Origin: JBCCFC01 sp965213595
Lineage (GTDB): Bacteria; Chloroflexota; Anaerolineae; Caldilineales; Caldilineaceae
DNA: 64,000 bases
Assembly: GCA_965213595.1 (NCBI GenBank)
Contig: CBDBZO010000006.1
Span: forward strand, 1,178,001-1,242,000
Direction: 5' to 3'
The translations under genes were made by a program, and so were the position numbers. The stretch's first letter is position 1. Each line of letters opens with the position of its first letter. This document shows, in pieces, positions 52,016 to 61,604 of this stretch. Under the pieces are notes generated by a model. That model had not been told where the DNA came from and made no database searches. It saw nothing but the letters and a program-made list of their open reading frames with translations.

Positions 52016-53812
52016 ATGTGCCGCGTGCAAATTTTTCAAGCTGTTTCTCGCATTATAACAAAGCGACGGGCGTTTGCCCGTCTGCTGCGCGCCAACGTGC
52101 GCCGCCGCCTTCGCCACAGCAGCTCCGGCGACTGGGCGGCCCGCGCCAGCGTGCTGGGCCTGGTCGTGGCGGTAATGTGGTGGTCGGGGCTGCGGGTGGC
52201 GGACGGGCAGGTGGCAGGCGGGCAGGTGGCAGGTGAGCAGGTGGCGGCAGGGCGGGTAGCGGATGAGCAGGAGGCGGGGCGCCGGGCTGTTGACGTGCCG
52301 CGCGCCGCACAAATCACGGCTGCTTCCGTCCCCACCACCACGGTTGGGCCGACCACCGCGGCTGGGTTAACCGTCACGGCCACAACAACTGCGGACAGCG
52401 GCGGCGCGATTCTGGCCGCGCCCACCCCCACCCCCACTGGAAATCTCAGCCAAACGGCTACCCTTACCGCCAGCGACAGCTTGACGAGCGGCCTCGCCCT
52501 TACCGACGCGCCCGGCGACGTGATCCTGGCCGCGCCGATTGCGCTGGAGGAGGAGGCCATCGAAGGGTCGGTGTCGACGACAGATGTCGTCTCCAGCAGC
52601 GATGCAACTACCGATGACAGCAGCAGTGGCGACAGCAGCAGTGGCGACAGCAGCAGTGGTGACAGCAGCAGTGGCGACGTTGCGGTGGATGCTGCGGACA
52701 GCATGGAGCAAAATAGAAGCGCGATTGCCGACGGAGAAGGCGTGATCGCGGGGAACGAGCTGGTGGGCGATGTGGTGGGAAATCTCGATGCGCTCTTTGG
52801 CGAGGGCTTTGGTGAAGGCATAGCCAACGCTGAAGCCGGAGCGACGGCCTCGCCGCTGCCAACCGGCCTGCCGCGCGTGCGCATCGTGCCGGGCACGAGC
52901 GGGCGCATTCCCCAGTTTCCCACCGTTACGCCCACCGTGGGCCCGCCGCCGCCCACGCCGACCGCCACGCCGGAGCCGCTGCCGGTGGTGAAGGGGCGGC
53001 TGTGGTCCAACTTCGAGCCGCTGCTGCCAAGCGAGGCCGATCACTTTTGGATTGGGCGCGCCTTTGCGCCCGGCACGCAAACGCAGCTTGCCTCGCCCAA
53101 CTACCAGTTTGGCTCCACGGCGGGCGGTCGCTACCGCGCCCACCACGGCGTCGACATCGGCAACCCCCAGGGCACGCCCGTGCTGGCCGCCACCGAGGGC
53201 ACGGTCGTCCACGCCGGGCCGGACGCGGAAGCGCTGCTGGGGCCGTACAACAATTTTTACGGCAACACCGTCGTCATCCGCTTGGCGCGGCAGCTGCCCG
53301 TGGCGGGCGGCGCGCTCGATGTCTTCCTGCTCTACGGCCACCTCAGCGGCGTGACGGTCGAGGTCGGGCAGACGGTGACGCGCGACGAAGTCGTCGGTGC
53401 GGTGGGGATGACGGGGATTGCAATTGGGCCGCACCTGCACGTGGAGGTGCGCGTCGGCGCGAACACCTACGAGCACAACGTCAACCCCTATTTGTGGATG
53501 GAGCCGCTGCCGGGGACGGGTGCGGTGGCCGTGCGCGTGCTCTCGGCAGACGGGCGCACGTGGCCGGGGGCGGTGGTGGGGCTGGCGCAGTACGGCGCGG
53601 ATGGAGCGGCCACGTGGGGTCGACAAATCATCACCTACCAGGACATCGAAAACATTGGCCCCGACCCGGCCTGGGGCGAAAATGGCGCGATGGACGGCGT
53701 CCCGCCCGGCGGTTATCGAGTGGCGACGGTGATCAATGGCGAGCGGATCGCGGCGGATATCGTGGTCAACGCGGGCGAGACGACCTTTGTTGAGATGCGG
53801 ACGCAGCAGTAG
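52016..53812 (+). CDS. M23-family peptidase with Thr/Ser-rich stalk
   Basis: 598 residues from the ATG at 52016. An N-terminal basic stretch and one hydrophobic segment (about 43-58) serve as anchor. A low-complexity part (Ala/Val/Gln/Gly repeats, 'TPTPT', 'SSGDS' repeats) follows up to about residue 320. The LytM/M23 domain has 'HHGVDIG' (zinc ligands His and Asp) and 'HLHVEVR' (HxH). M23 enzymes cut peptidoglycan cross-bridges or activate amidases. A C-terminal beta domain of about 90 residues ('VLSADGRTWPGAVVGL') is carboxypeptidase-regulatory-like. It acts outside the membrane. Confidence 0.85.
   Translation: MCRVQIFQAVSRIITKRRAFARLLRANVRRRLRHSSSGDWAARASVLGLVVAVMWWSGLRVADGQVAGGQVAGEQVAAGRVADEQEAGRRAVDVPRAAQITAASVPTTTVGPTTAAGLTVTATTTADSGGAILAAPTPTPTGNLSQTATLTASDSLTSGLALTDAPGDVILAAPIALEEEAIEGSVSTTDVVSSSDATTDDSSSGDSSSGDSSSGDSSSGDVAVDAADSMEQNRSAIADGEGVIAGNELVGDVVGNLDALFGEGFGEGIANAEAGATASPLPTGLPRVRIVPGTSGRIPQFPTVTPTVGPPPPTPTATPEPLPVVKGRLWSNFEPLLPSEADHFWIGRAFAPGTQTQLASPNYQFGSTAGGRYRAHHGVDIGNPQGTPVLAATEGTVVHAGPDAEALLGPYNNFYGNTVVIRLARQLPVAGGALDVFLLYGHLSGVTVEVGQTVTRDEVVGAVGMTGIAIGPHLHVEVRVGANTYEHNVNPYLWMEPLPGTGAVAVRVLSADGRTWPGAVVGLAQYGADGAATWGRQIITYQDIENIGPDPAWGENGAMDGVPPGGYRVATVINGERIAADIVVNAGETTFVEMRTQQ
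52616..52675 (+). repeat. 15-bp coding tandem repeat
   Basis: Four copies of a 15-bp unit (GACAGCAGCAGTGGC with minor changes) encode a repeated Asp-Ser-Ser-Ser-Gly stretch in the stalk of the M23 protein. Whole-codon units allow the length to vary without frameshift. Confidence 0.85.
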
Positions 53813-53870
53813 GGGAGTAGGGGAGCAGGGGAGCAGGGGAGCAGGGGAGCAGGGGAGCAGGGGAGCAAGG
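53810..53870 (+). repeat. 10-bp minisatellite GGGGAGCAGG, about six copies
   Basis: A near-perfect 10-bp tandem repeat starts at the stop codon of the M23 gene and ends just before the ATG of the lipoprotein gene. It occupies the whole spacer, including the place of the ribosome-binding site, so copy number could affect expression. Confidence 0.88.
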
Positions 53871-53877
53871 TGATAAG

Positions 53878-55011
53878 ATGAAGCATTCTACGTGGGTGAT
53901 GGGGTTGATTTTATGGATGTATTTGACTGGATGTGCGCCCTTTGCAGACGAAGTGGTCTCGCCGCTGCCGCCGCCCGTGTTGGATGTTGAGGCAGTACGC
54001 AACAATACGCTCAGCGGCAGCGTTTCCGGCGTGCGAGCGGAGGGCGCGACGCTAGAAATTCGCTATCTCCAGTCAGACTTCCCCCAGGAGCAGCAGTTTG
54101 GTGTAATGCCGCTGATCGTCGGTCCGAATGAGGGGCGACCTGTCCAGCAGTTTCCGCTGAACAACGGCGCATGGGCTGTAAGCAATTTGTCTTTGGAGCC
54201 GGGCCTGTATCAGCTTCGACCGCAGGGCGACGAGTACATCTTTCGCTCGCTTGCGCTGCTATTTTGGGTGCCACCGGATACGCAGTGGTTTTATCTCAAC
54301 CTCAACATCGACCTGCTGCACCGCGACGATGTTGAGCAAGAATATGGTGTGCCTCTGTGTACGAGTTCACCTGCTCTTGAAGACATAAGCGGCGATTTTG
54401 TTATCCCAACGTTGCCGCCCGATCAACCAACCCCCACGCTGACGCCAACGCCCACCTTTGCGCCAGTTTCTGCCACGCCCCATCCGCCCACCACGCCAGC
54501 ACCACCCGGTTTAGATTTGCCGCCGGGTAGTTGTTACGTTAGTCATTTCTCAAATTGGCTGGTTCCGACCAATTCGCTAAGTGGAACCATGTCCGGCCTG
54601 GTTGACGGCCAAATCGGATCGCTAATGATTTATGACATTCCACTTTCTGAAAGCCAGCGCGCCGCGTTGGATCCCTTCCCGCCTAGCCCGCCCACGTTAG
54701 AGGCTGAGCAGTTCCCCAACTACTTTCCCTATGCAGTTGAGGCGGACACAGGGGCCGTCTATGAACCGGCGCTGACGTTGAGCGAATGGGCTTTAGTTGA
54801 GGAAATTCCGTTAACCAACGGCCCTTGGCTGCTTACCAACGCGCGCTTGGGGGAAGGTCGCTATTTTGTGCGCGCTCGCACTCGGGATCGCTACACGGAA
54901 ACATCCGCCGAGCCTTTCGGCTATCTTTCGGACTTATTTAACGCTAGGACCAACGTTACGGCATCAGGGCTTGATTTCAAGTTTAATCAGCTATCACAAA
55001 CCAATGACTAA
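53878..55011 (+). CDS. Lipoprotein with two repeated beta domains
   Basis: 377 residues. Lipobox 'LTGC' at about 16-19, so it is a lipid-anchored surface protein. Two similar domains flank a 'PTPTLTPTPT' linker: 'NNTLSGSVSGVRAEGATLEI...GPNEGRPVQQFPLNNGAWAVSNLSLEPGLYQ' and 'TNSLSGTMSGLVDGQIGSL...EEIPLTNGPWLLTNARLGEGRY', evidently an internal duplication. No family recognised. It follows the M23 peptidase after a minisatellite and overlaps rnhA by 8 bp. Confidence 0.7.
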   Translation: MKHSTWVMGLILWMYLTGCAPFADEVVSPLPPPVLDVEAVRNNTLSGSVSGVRAEGATLEIRYLQSDFPQEQQFGVMPLIVGPNEGRPVQQFPLNNGAWAVSNLSLEPGLYQLRPQGDEYIFRSLALLFWVPPDTQWFYLNLNIDLLHRDDVEQEYGVPLCTSSPALEDISGDFVIPTLPPDQPTPTLTPTPTFAPVSATPHPPTTPAPPGLDLPPGSCYVSHFSNWLVPTNSLSGTMSGLVDGQIGSLMIYDIPLSESQRAALDPFPPSPPTLEAEQFPNYFPYAVEADTGAVYEPALTLSEWALVEEIPLTNGPWLLTNARLGEGRYFVRARTRDRYTETSAEPFGYLSDLFNARTNVTASGLDFKFNQLSQTND

Positions 55012-55477
55012 CGTAATCATCTACACCGACGGTGGCTGCATCGGCAACCCCGGTCCCGGCGGCTGGGCGGCGGTGTTGCTTTCGGGCGAGCGCGAGCGCG
55101 AGATCAGCGGGCGCTTTCGCGAGACGACGAACAACCGCATGGAGCTGCGCGCGGCGATCGAGGCGCTGAATGCGCTCAAGCGGCCATGCGCCGTTGAGCT
55201 GTATACGGACAGTGCCTACGTGCGCAACGGCATCACACAGTGGGTGCAGAACTGGCAGCGCAACGGCTGGCGCACGGCCAACAAGAAGCCGGTGAAGAAC
55301 AAAGATTTGTGGCAGCAGCTGGTCGATGCGGTGGCGCGGCACGAACCGGCGGGCGGGGTGATGTGGCACTGGACAAAGGGCCACGCGGGCGACCCGCTCA
55401 ACGAACGGGTGGACGAGCTGGCGAACGGGGCGGCCCGCAGCGTGTCGGCGGCGGATCCGGTAGATACCATTGGCTGA
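55004..55477 (+). CDS. rnhA: Ribonuclease HI
   Basis: 157 residues from the ATG at 55004, which overlaps the end of the previous gene. Degrades RNA in RNA-DNA hybrids. The D-E-D-D metal site is visible: Asp in 'IIYTDGGCIGNPGPGGW', Glu in 'NNRMELRAAIEAL', Asp in 'LYTDSAYV' and Asp in 'NERVDELAN'. The basic handle 'NWQRNGWRTANKKPVKNKDLW' is present. Normal length. Confidence 0.97.
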   Translation: MTNVIIYTDGGCIGNPGPGGWAAVLLSGEREREISGRFRETTNNRMELRAAIEALNALKRPCAVELYTDSAYVRNGITQWVQNWQRNGWRTANKKPVKNKDLWQQLVDAVARHEPAGGVMWHWTKGHAGDPLNERVDELANGAARSVSAADPVDTIG

Positions 55478-55701
55478 CCATTCCCGCTTTGCCCGCGGTT
55501 TGAACTGCAAAAATTTACAGAACGGCCAATAATGTGTACGATCTCACGACAGAATCGTTGATACACTTTTATGCTGAGTGCAGTTGATAAACAGTCGACC
55601 ATAGTGGAATCAGCCAGTGCTCGTGTCGACCCGTTCGCACGGGGGCGTGCTCATTCCTCGGTTGCAGTCTGCTCGTTAAGGAATTAAGGGAATGAAACGC
55701 T

Positions 55702-58065
55702 ATGGCTAAACGGCGACGCCAGAAGGCAAAACTCAAAGCAAAACAACGTCAACAAAAGGAACGTCGCCCCGCCAACCGACTGGCCGAAGCGATTGAGCTG
55801 GCTGGACAGAATGACTTTGCGGCGGCCCTGCCGCTGGCGGAGGCGGCCCTCTCTGCCGCCAACGATGAGAAGACGTTGGCCCAGGCCAGCGCCTTGACCA
55901 GTTCGCTCTATCTCCACTTTGCCGATCAGGCCAGCGATCTCGAAGCGCGGTTGGGTTACTTGGAAGCGGGCGAGGCGCTGGCGGTGGACGCCGCGGAGGC
56001 GCGCTTTGCCTACCACCGCGGGATCACGCTGCTGGCGCTGCGCCGCTGCGCCCCCGCGCTTGAGGCGTTGACTCGCGCCCGCCAGCTTGGCGCCGCGCAG
56101 GAGTCGCTGGCGCTGGCGATTGCGCTGGCCCAGCAGCTGGGTGATCAAGAGCCGCAGAGCGCCGATCTCACACCGTCGCAGCAGCAAACGCTGGCGATGC
56201 TGCGCGGCCTCCAGCAGGGCAAAATCGACGCGCAAGCCGCCGATGGATTGGCGGAACAGCAGCCCAACCCACACGAGGCCAACCTGTGGCAGGCCCTGCT
56301 GCAAATGCGGGAGTCGGAGAGCGCCTCGCCGCTCACGACGCTGGCGGATGCGCGCGCCGCGCTCGATGCCCAACTGGCCGACCCCATTATCAGCTACTAC
56401 ACGGGCGTGGCCGCCCTGCGCCGCCGCGACCACGACGCCACCGTTGCTGCCTGGAATCAGGCCCAGGCGCAGGGGCTCGATACGCCCTGGTTTAATGAGA
56501 ATCAGGACTATCTGCTGCGCCAGGAAATCGAGGAATTGGCCGAACACGAAGAGTGGGCGGCCATCGTCGAGCGGCTGGTTGACCACCGTGCTCTGGAAAC
56601 AAACGCTCCCCTCAAAGAACATCTGGCCTACGCCCACTTCTATTTGGGCGAAGCAAGCGCGCGCCACGAGCGCTGGGCCGAAGCCGCTGACCACTGGCGG
56701 CGCACTCAGGAGCTAAATCCCAGCCGCTACGTCGCCCAGAATCTGGCGCTGGCCGAAGAGTCGCTGGAGAACTGGGACGAGGCCGCGCTCGCGTGGCGCG
56801 ACCTGCTGCGGCGGCGTCCCCGCAAGGAAAATCACCCCGACTACCTGGACGAGATGCAGGTTGCCACGCTCTGGAAGCGCGCGGGCGACTGCTACGGTCG
56901 CGCTGGCGACGTGGATGAGCAGATTGCCTGCTTTAGCAAAGCCATCGAGTACGCGTCGGAACAGGTGGCGTGGCGCATGGAGCTGGTGGAGCTATATCAG
57001 GAGGATATGCGCACGGAGGCAGCCATTAACGAGCTGCAGCGCATCTTGGAGATCGATGAGAATCACCTGTCGGCGCTGCTCTTGCTCGCCAGCCTGTTTG
57101 ACGAAGAGTGGGGCCGCAATTCCATTCCGGTTTGGCAGCGCGCCCTGGCTATTGACCCCGCCAACCTAGACGCGCGCGACGGCCTGGCCCTGGCCTACGC
57201 GCAGCAGATGGAGATGGGCGCGTTTGGCCCATACGCGCAAATATTTCGGGATCGCGGCTTGGGAATCAAGGCCGTTGAGCGCGGGCTAGAGGAGATGGCG
57301 GACCACCCAATTCTGCTCATCGAGGCGGGTCTCTACTATTTGAACAACGCGAAAGACAAAAAGGCCCGCGATTTTCTGCTGCGGGCCGGAGACGCCGCGC
57401 TGGCCCATCCGCTACGCTACATGCGCGTGTTCGACACGGCGCTGCACGAACTGCTGCACGTCGACGGCGACCGCGAAGCCGAGCGCCTGCTGGTCGAAGC
57501 GCGCAAGCTCCCCTTCCTGCGCATGACCTTCTGGGTTAGCCAGGGCACTCGCGTTTTGAGCTGCGAGCTTGATCCGGCGTGGGCGGAGCGCTTCTGGCAG
57601 GAGGCGCTTACCCTGGCGGAGCAGGGCCGCGGCGGCGACACAACGGCGCTGGCGCTGGCCCAAATCATCGACGGCGCCGCGGGCGCGGTCACCCACAGCG
57701 AGGAGGCCGCCACGGCCGCCGCGGCGCGCAATCTGCTGCAAAAGTACGCCGATCTAGCCAAGCAGCTCGCGCCCAACAGCGGCGTCGTTACCTATGCGGA
57801 GGCGACGGTGGGCACGCTTGATCAGCCGAACACGGACAAGCTCAAGCGCCTGCTGCGCAGGGCCAAGCGCCAGGCCGAAAAGGCGGGCGAGCGCGGTCTG
57901 GTTGAGCACATCGAGGAAGTCGAGATGATCTTGAGCGGCCCCCGCTCGATGCTGTCGAGCCTGCTCAACCTGGGCGGCGAGCTGCCCGATCTGGCCGGTA
58001 TGCCCGAAATGGAGGAGCTGGTGAAGCTGTTTGGCGAAATTGATTTTGATGAGGATGATTTCTAG
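55702..58065 (+). CDS. Large TPR-repeat protein
   Basis: 787 residues starting with a very basic 'MAKRRRQKAKLKAKQRQQKE' and otherwise helical TPR-like repeats throughout ('HLAYAHFYLGEASARHERWAEAADHW', 'ATLWKRAGDCYGRAGDVDEQIACFSKAIEYAS', 'AAINELQRILEIDENHLSALLLLASLFDEEW'). No signal peptide. The C terminus is acidic ('LFGEIDFDEDDF'). First gene of a cluster with J-like, GrpE-like and Hsp70 proteins, so it may be a co-chaperone scaffold; such function is inferred from context. Confidence 0.78.
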   Translation: MAKRRRQKAKLKAKQRQQKERRPANRLAEAIELAGQNDFAAALPLAEAALSAANDEKTLAQASALTSSLYLHFADQASDLEARLGYLEAGEALAVDAAEARFAYHRGITLLALRRCAPALEALTRARQLGAAQESLALAIALAQQLGDQEPQSADLTPSQQQTLAMLRGLQQGKIDAQAADGLAEQQPNPHEANLWQALLQMRESESASPLTTLADARAALDAQLADPIISYYTGVAALRRRDHDATVAAWNQAQAQGLDTPWFNENQDYLLRQEIEELAEHEEWAAIVERLVDHRALETNAPLKEHLAYAHFYLGEASARHERWAEAADHWRRTQELNPSRYVAQNLALAEESLENWDEAALAWRDLLRRRPRKENHPDYLDEMQVATLWKRAGDCYGRAGDVDEQIACFSKAIEYASEQVAWRMELVELYQEDMRTEAAINELQRILEIDENHLSALLLLASLFDEEWGRNSIPVWQRALAIDPANLDARDGLALAYAQQMEMGAFGPYAQIFRDRGLGIKAVERGLEEMADHPILLIEAGLYYLNNAKDKKARDFLLRAGDAALAHPLRYMRVFDTALHELLHVDGDREAERLLVEARKLPFLRMTFWVSQGTRVLSCELDPAWAERFWQEALTLAEQGRGGDTTALALAQIIDGAAGAVTHSEEAATAAAARNLLQKYADLAKQLAPNSGVVTYAEATVGTLDQPNTDKLKRLLRRAKRQAEKAGERGLVEHIEEVEMILSGPRSMLSSLLNLGGELPDLAGMPEMEELVKLFGEIDFDEDDF

Positions 58066-58078
58066 TACGACCGTCCGG

Positions 58079-58120
58079 CCCTCACCCCCAGCCGCTCTCC
58101 CACTCTGGGAGAGGGGGTAG
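58079..58120. repeat. Palindromic intergenic repeat
   Basis: CCCTCACCCCCAGCCGCTCTC, then the palindrome CTCTCCCActctGGGAGAG. Same family as 36650, 41990 and 44850. Confidence 0.7.
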
Positions 58121-58153
58121 ATTGTCGTCTTGAAGACTTGAGTTTTTATACCC

Positions 58154-58522
58154 ATGCGTGATCGAAGCGAAACCCAATTTGACATCCGCCCCGGCGAGGA
58201 CCCCTATCGCACGCTCGATCTGCCGCGTGCCGCCGACGACGAGGCCATCCGCAAGGCCTACTTCCAGCAGGTGCGCCAGTTCCCGCCCGAGCGCGAGCCC
58301 GAACGCTTCCAGCAGATTCGGCGCGCCTACGAGCAGCTGCGTCTCCCCCAGCGCCGCCGGATTACCGATCTCTTCCTGCTGCAGCCGCTGCCGCCCCGCC
58401 CCAACCGTCGGCTGCCCACCTGCGATCTGACCGTGCACGACGAAGACCTGCTCGTGCTGGCGGCGACGCTTTCGGCGCGTCCGCTGGCCCAGGATTTGCC
58501 CTCGTTTGAGGCCGCCCCATGA
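58154..58522 (+). CDS. J-domain-like protein without HPD
   Basis: 122 residues. Residues about 16-62 follow the J-domain pattern ('DPYRTLDLPRAADDEAIRKAYFQQVRQF', then 'ERFQQIRRAYEQL'), but the HPD tripeptide is replaced by 'FPPER'. Without HPD a J domain cannot stimulate Hsp70 in the usual way, so it may recruit rather than activate. The rest is Pro/Leu-rich without known domain. It overlaps the next gene by 4 bp and belongs with the GrpE-like and Hsp70 genes. Confidence 0.72.
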   Translation: MRDRSETQFDIRPGEDPYRTLDLPRAADDEAIRKAYFQQVRQFPPEREPERFQQIRRAYEQLRLPQRRRITDLFLLQPLPPRPNRRLPTCDLTVHDEDLLVLAATLSARPLAQDLPSFEAAP

Positions 58523-59640
58523 GTGACCCTACAAAGCAGACGGACGACGCGCTGCCCCTTTACCACGGCTTCGCTGCCCAAACTCCCCAAGTCGAACGGC
58601 GTCTCGCTCGCCTGGACGAGCAGGTGGGCGCGCTGGCGCTCGCGCTCGACCACGTGCAGGAGAGCACCCACACCCAGCAGGATCAAACTGCGGCGCTCCT
58701 GCGCGCCTTTACCACAGCGGAGCGTGGGCAGGCGATCAACGAGCGCCTGGCCGAATTGATCACGCTGCTGACCGATCAGGGGGAGCAGACCAGCGCGCTT
58801 GCCGCTGCGGTGCAGGAGCTGGCGCGGGCCCGCGATGTGCAGACGCTCGCCGACGAAGTTGCCCGCCAGACGCAGCTGGAGGCGCTTGAAGGGCGCATGG
58901 CCAAGCTGGTGCGCACCCAGTTCAAAAGCAATACCCTCAACGAATCGCAGCTGGGGCAGCTGGAGAGCGCGCTTTCGGCGCTGCGCGAGGTGGCCGAGCT
59001 GCGCGAAGCGCGCGTGGACGAGCGCCAAAGCCGGGACGAGGCGCGCCTGGACGGCGCGCGTCAGCAGGGGCGGCGCGAGCTGGTTGCCGATCTGCTGCCG
59101 GGGATCGACGGCATGGAGCTGGTGCTGCAAAATGGCCGCGAGCTGTTGATGCGACAGCTCGCGGCGCTGGCGGCGGCCCACGAGCAGAACCAGCGAGCCA
59201 GGGCGGCGCCAACCGCCAGCGCACCGCCGCCCACGTGGCGAGATCGGCTGCGCGCCACGCTGGGCGGGCAGGCCCCGGCGACGCCGATGCCCGCCCAACT
59301 CGTCGCTCCAGCCAACGCTCCGGCCAACGCCGAACAGCTGGCTCAACTTCAGATTTTGCTGGAGGATACGGATTCGTGGCTAGCGGGGCTGGCGCTGGCG
59401 CACGAGCGCTTTCTTGCCCTGCTGGCTGCCGAAGAGATCGAGACCATCGACGCCCTCGGCCAGCCGTTTGACCCCCGTCTCCACGTGGCGATTGACGCGG
59501 TGGAAGACGCGGCGCACGCGCCCAACGTCGTGCAGGTGGTGCGCCAGGGCTATCGACAGGGCGAGCGCGTGCTGCGCTATGCCGAGGTAGTCGTTGCGCG
59601 CGCACCGTCAGCGGAAGCAGCCGATGCACATAAAGATTGA
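58519..59640 (+). CDS. grpE: Long GrpE-like nucleotide exchange factor
   Basis: 373 residues, about twice normal GrpE. N-terminal about 200 residues are long coiled-coil helices. The C-terminal about 120 residues match the GrpE beta-wing region: 'IETIDALGQPFDPRLHVAIDAVEDA' and 'VVQVVRQGYRQGERVLRYAEVVVAR'. GrpE exchanges nucleotide on DnaK. The position between a J-like protein and an Hsp70 supports a dedicated exchange factor, distinct from the housekeeping one, if the genome has another. Confidence 0.82.
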   Translation: MSDPTKQTDDALPLYHGFAAQTPQVERRLARLDEQVGALALALDHVQESTHTQQDQTAALLRAFTTAERGQAINERLAELITLLTDQGEQTSALAAAVQELARARDVQTLADEVARQTQLEALEGRMAKLVRTQFKSNTLNESQLGQLESALSALREVAELREARVDERQSRDEARLDGARQQGRRELVADLLPGIDGMELVLQNGRELLMRQLAALAAAHEQNQRARAAPTASAPPPTWRDRLRATLGGQAPATPMPAQLVAPANAPANAEQLAQLQILLEDTDSWLAGLALAHERFLALLAAEEIETIDALGQPFDPRLHVAIDAVEDAAHAPNVVQVVRQGYRQGERVLRYAEVVVARAPSAEAADAHKD

Positions 59641-59752
59641 TTGACTGCCAAATCGCTTTGCGTGCTCGTGCGTTTTCCGCCAGCATAAAAAATCGATCTC
59701 AGTAGCAGGCAACACGGCCCGTTAGCACGGGCGATCTACAAGGAACTAGAAC

Positions 59753-61507
59753 ATGGCAGACGACCAAAGCACGCCCATCATCGGCATCGATCTGGGCACG
59801 ACCAACTCCGTGCTGGCGCTCGTCCGCGGCGGAACACCGGAGCTGATCCCCATTGGCAGCGACACGCTGCTGCCCTCGATAGTGGGCATTGACGAGCGGG
59901 GAGACGTTATGGTGGGCCGCCCGGCGCGCAACCAGTGGGTGGCCGCGCCGGAGCGCACGGTGCGCTCGATCAAGCGTAAAATGGGCTCGACGGAGAGCGT
60001 CGAGCTGGCGGGGCAGCAGCTGACGCCGCAGGAGATTTCCGCCTTTATTCTGCGCACGATTGCCCAGGCCGCCAGCCAGGCCGTCGGCCAGCCGGTGTCG
60101 CGCGCGGTGATTACCGTGCCCGCTTACTTTAACGAGGTGCAGCGGCAGGCCACGATCGAGGCGGGCGAAATTGCCGGGCTGACGGTCGAGCGCATCATCA
60201 ACGAGCCGACGGCGGCGGCGCTGGCCTACGGCTACGGCGTCGGCATCACGGATGAGCAGCGGCGCATCCTCGTGTTTGACCTGGGCGGCGGCACCTTTGA
60301 CGTCTCCATCATCGACCTCAACTACGGCGTGGTCGACGTGATGGCGACCGGCGGCGACAACCTGCTGGGCGGCGATGACTTTGACGAAGCGCTGGCGGAG
60401 ATGCTGGCCGACGAGTTTGAAGCGGAGCACGGCCTCAACCTGCGCGGCGATCACCGGGCCTGGGCCCGCCTGCTGCGCGCCGCCGAGGAGGCCAAAATTG
60501 CTCTGTCTACCGCCGCCGATACCGACGTGAATCTTGAATTTATCGCCGCCGACCGCAGCGAGCGCGCCCTGCACCTGGTGCGTGACATCTCGCGCCGCGA
60601 GTTTGAGGAGCTGCTGGAGCCCTTTCTCGCGCGCCTGGGCGGCTGCATCGATCAGACGCTGACCGATGCAGGCTTGACGGCCCAAGAAATCGATCGCGTG
60701 CTGCTCGTTGGCGGCTCGACGCGCATTCCCGCCGTGGTTGATCTGGTGCGCGAGCGCCTGGCCCAGATCCCGCACAGGGAGCTGGACCCAGACGCCGCCG
60801 TGGCGCTGGGGGCGGCGGTGCAGGCGGGCATTATCGCGGGCGAAGAGATCGATGCAATTCTGGTGGACGTGACGCCGCTCTCGCTGGGCATCGAGACGGC
60901 CACCATTGGCCTGACCGGCCAGCTCGAAACCGATCTCTTCTCGCGCCTGATCCGCCGCAACACCACCGTGCCCGTTCGCTACAGCGATGTCTACACCACC
61001 ATGGCCCCCGGCCAGGATTCGGTGATGGTGAAGGTCTATCAAGGGGAGGACGAGCGCGCCTCGCACAACGTGCTGCTGGGCGAATTCCTGGTGGAGGAGC
61101 TGGAGCCCAAGCCCGGCGAGCTGCTGGCCGAAGTCACCATTGATTTTGATTTGGACATCAACGGCATTCTCAACGTGACCGTAACGGACCGGGCCACGGG
61201 CAAGCAGGTGCGCGAGCGGCTCAAGGCCCAGCGCCAGCGCCTCTCTCCGGAGCAGATTGCCGAGAGCCAGGCCCGGCTGGCTGGCTTTACCGACGCGCCC
61301 AACGCGGCGGAGCTGCCCGCTGAAACGGCGGCGCTGGTCGAGCGGGCCGAGCGGGCGCTGGCCCAGCCGGATTTGGACGATAATTTGGCCGAGGACATTG
61401 GCAGCGTGGTCGAGAGCCTGCGCCGGGCCGCCGCAGCGGGCGACGACGAGCAGGTCGAGGAATTGGAGGAGGAGCTGATTGATCTGCTGATGGAGGTGGA
61501 AGCGTAA
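59753..61507 (+). CDS. Hsp70 chaperone, DnaK-like
   Basis: 584 residues, slightly short for DnaK (about 610-640). ATPase domain signatures are 'GIDLGTTNSVLALV', 'VITVPAYFNEVQRQAT', 'NEPTAAALAYGYG', 'ILVFDLGGGTFDVSII' and 'VLLVGGSTRIPAV'. The substrate-binding domain ('DVTPLSLGIETATIGLT', 'GILNVTVTDRATGK') and a short helical lid follow, without a long disordered tail. Probably a paralogue specialised to work with the upstream TPR/J-like/GrpE-like proteins. Confidence 0.93.
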   Translation: MADDQSTPIIGIDLGTTNSVLALVRGGTPELIPIGSDTLLPSIVGIDERGDVMVGRPARNQWVAAPERTVRSIKRKMGSTESVELAGQQLTPQEISAFILRTIAQAASQAVGQPVSRAVITVPAYFNEVQRQATIEAGEIAGLTVERIINEPTAAALAYGYGVGITDEQRRILVFDLGGGTFDVSIIDLNYGVVDVMATGGDNLLGGDDFDEALAEMLADEFEAEHGLNLRGDHRAWARLLRAAEEAKIALSTAADTDVNLEFIAADRSERALHLVRDISRREFEELLEPFLARLGGCIDQTLTDAGLTAQEIDRVLLVGGSTRIPAVVDLVRERLAQIPHRELDPDAAVALGAAVQAGIIAGEEIDAILVDVTPLSLGIETATIGLTGQLETDLFSRLIRRNTTVPVRYSDVYTTMAPGQDSVMVKVYQGEDERASHNVLLGEFLVEELEPKPGELLAEVTIDFDLDINGILNVTVTDRATGKQVRERLKAQRQRLSPEQIAESQARLAGFTDAPNAAELPAETAALVERAERALAQPDLDDNLAEDIGSVVESLRRAAAAGDDEQVEELEEELIDLLMEVEA

Positions 61508-61604
61508 CGGATGCAGCGATTCCAGTCAGTTTGTCCGTTCCCCCTGCTTGCTCCATAATAGAGCGACCCATCCATCCCTGCCCACCCACCGCGGGAGCCC
61601 CACC

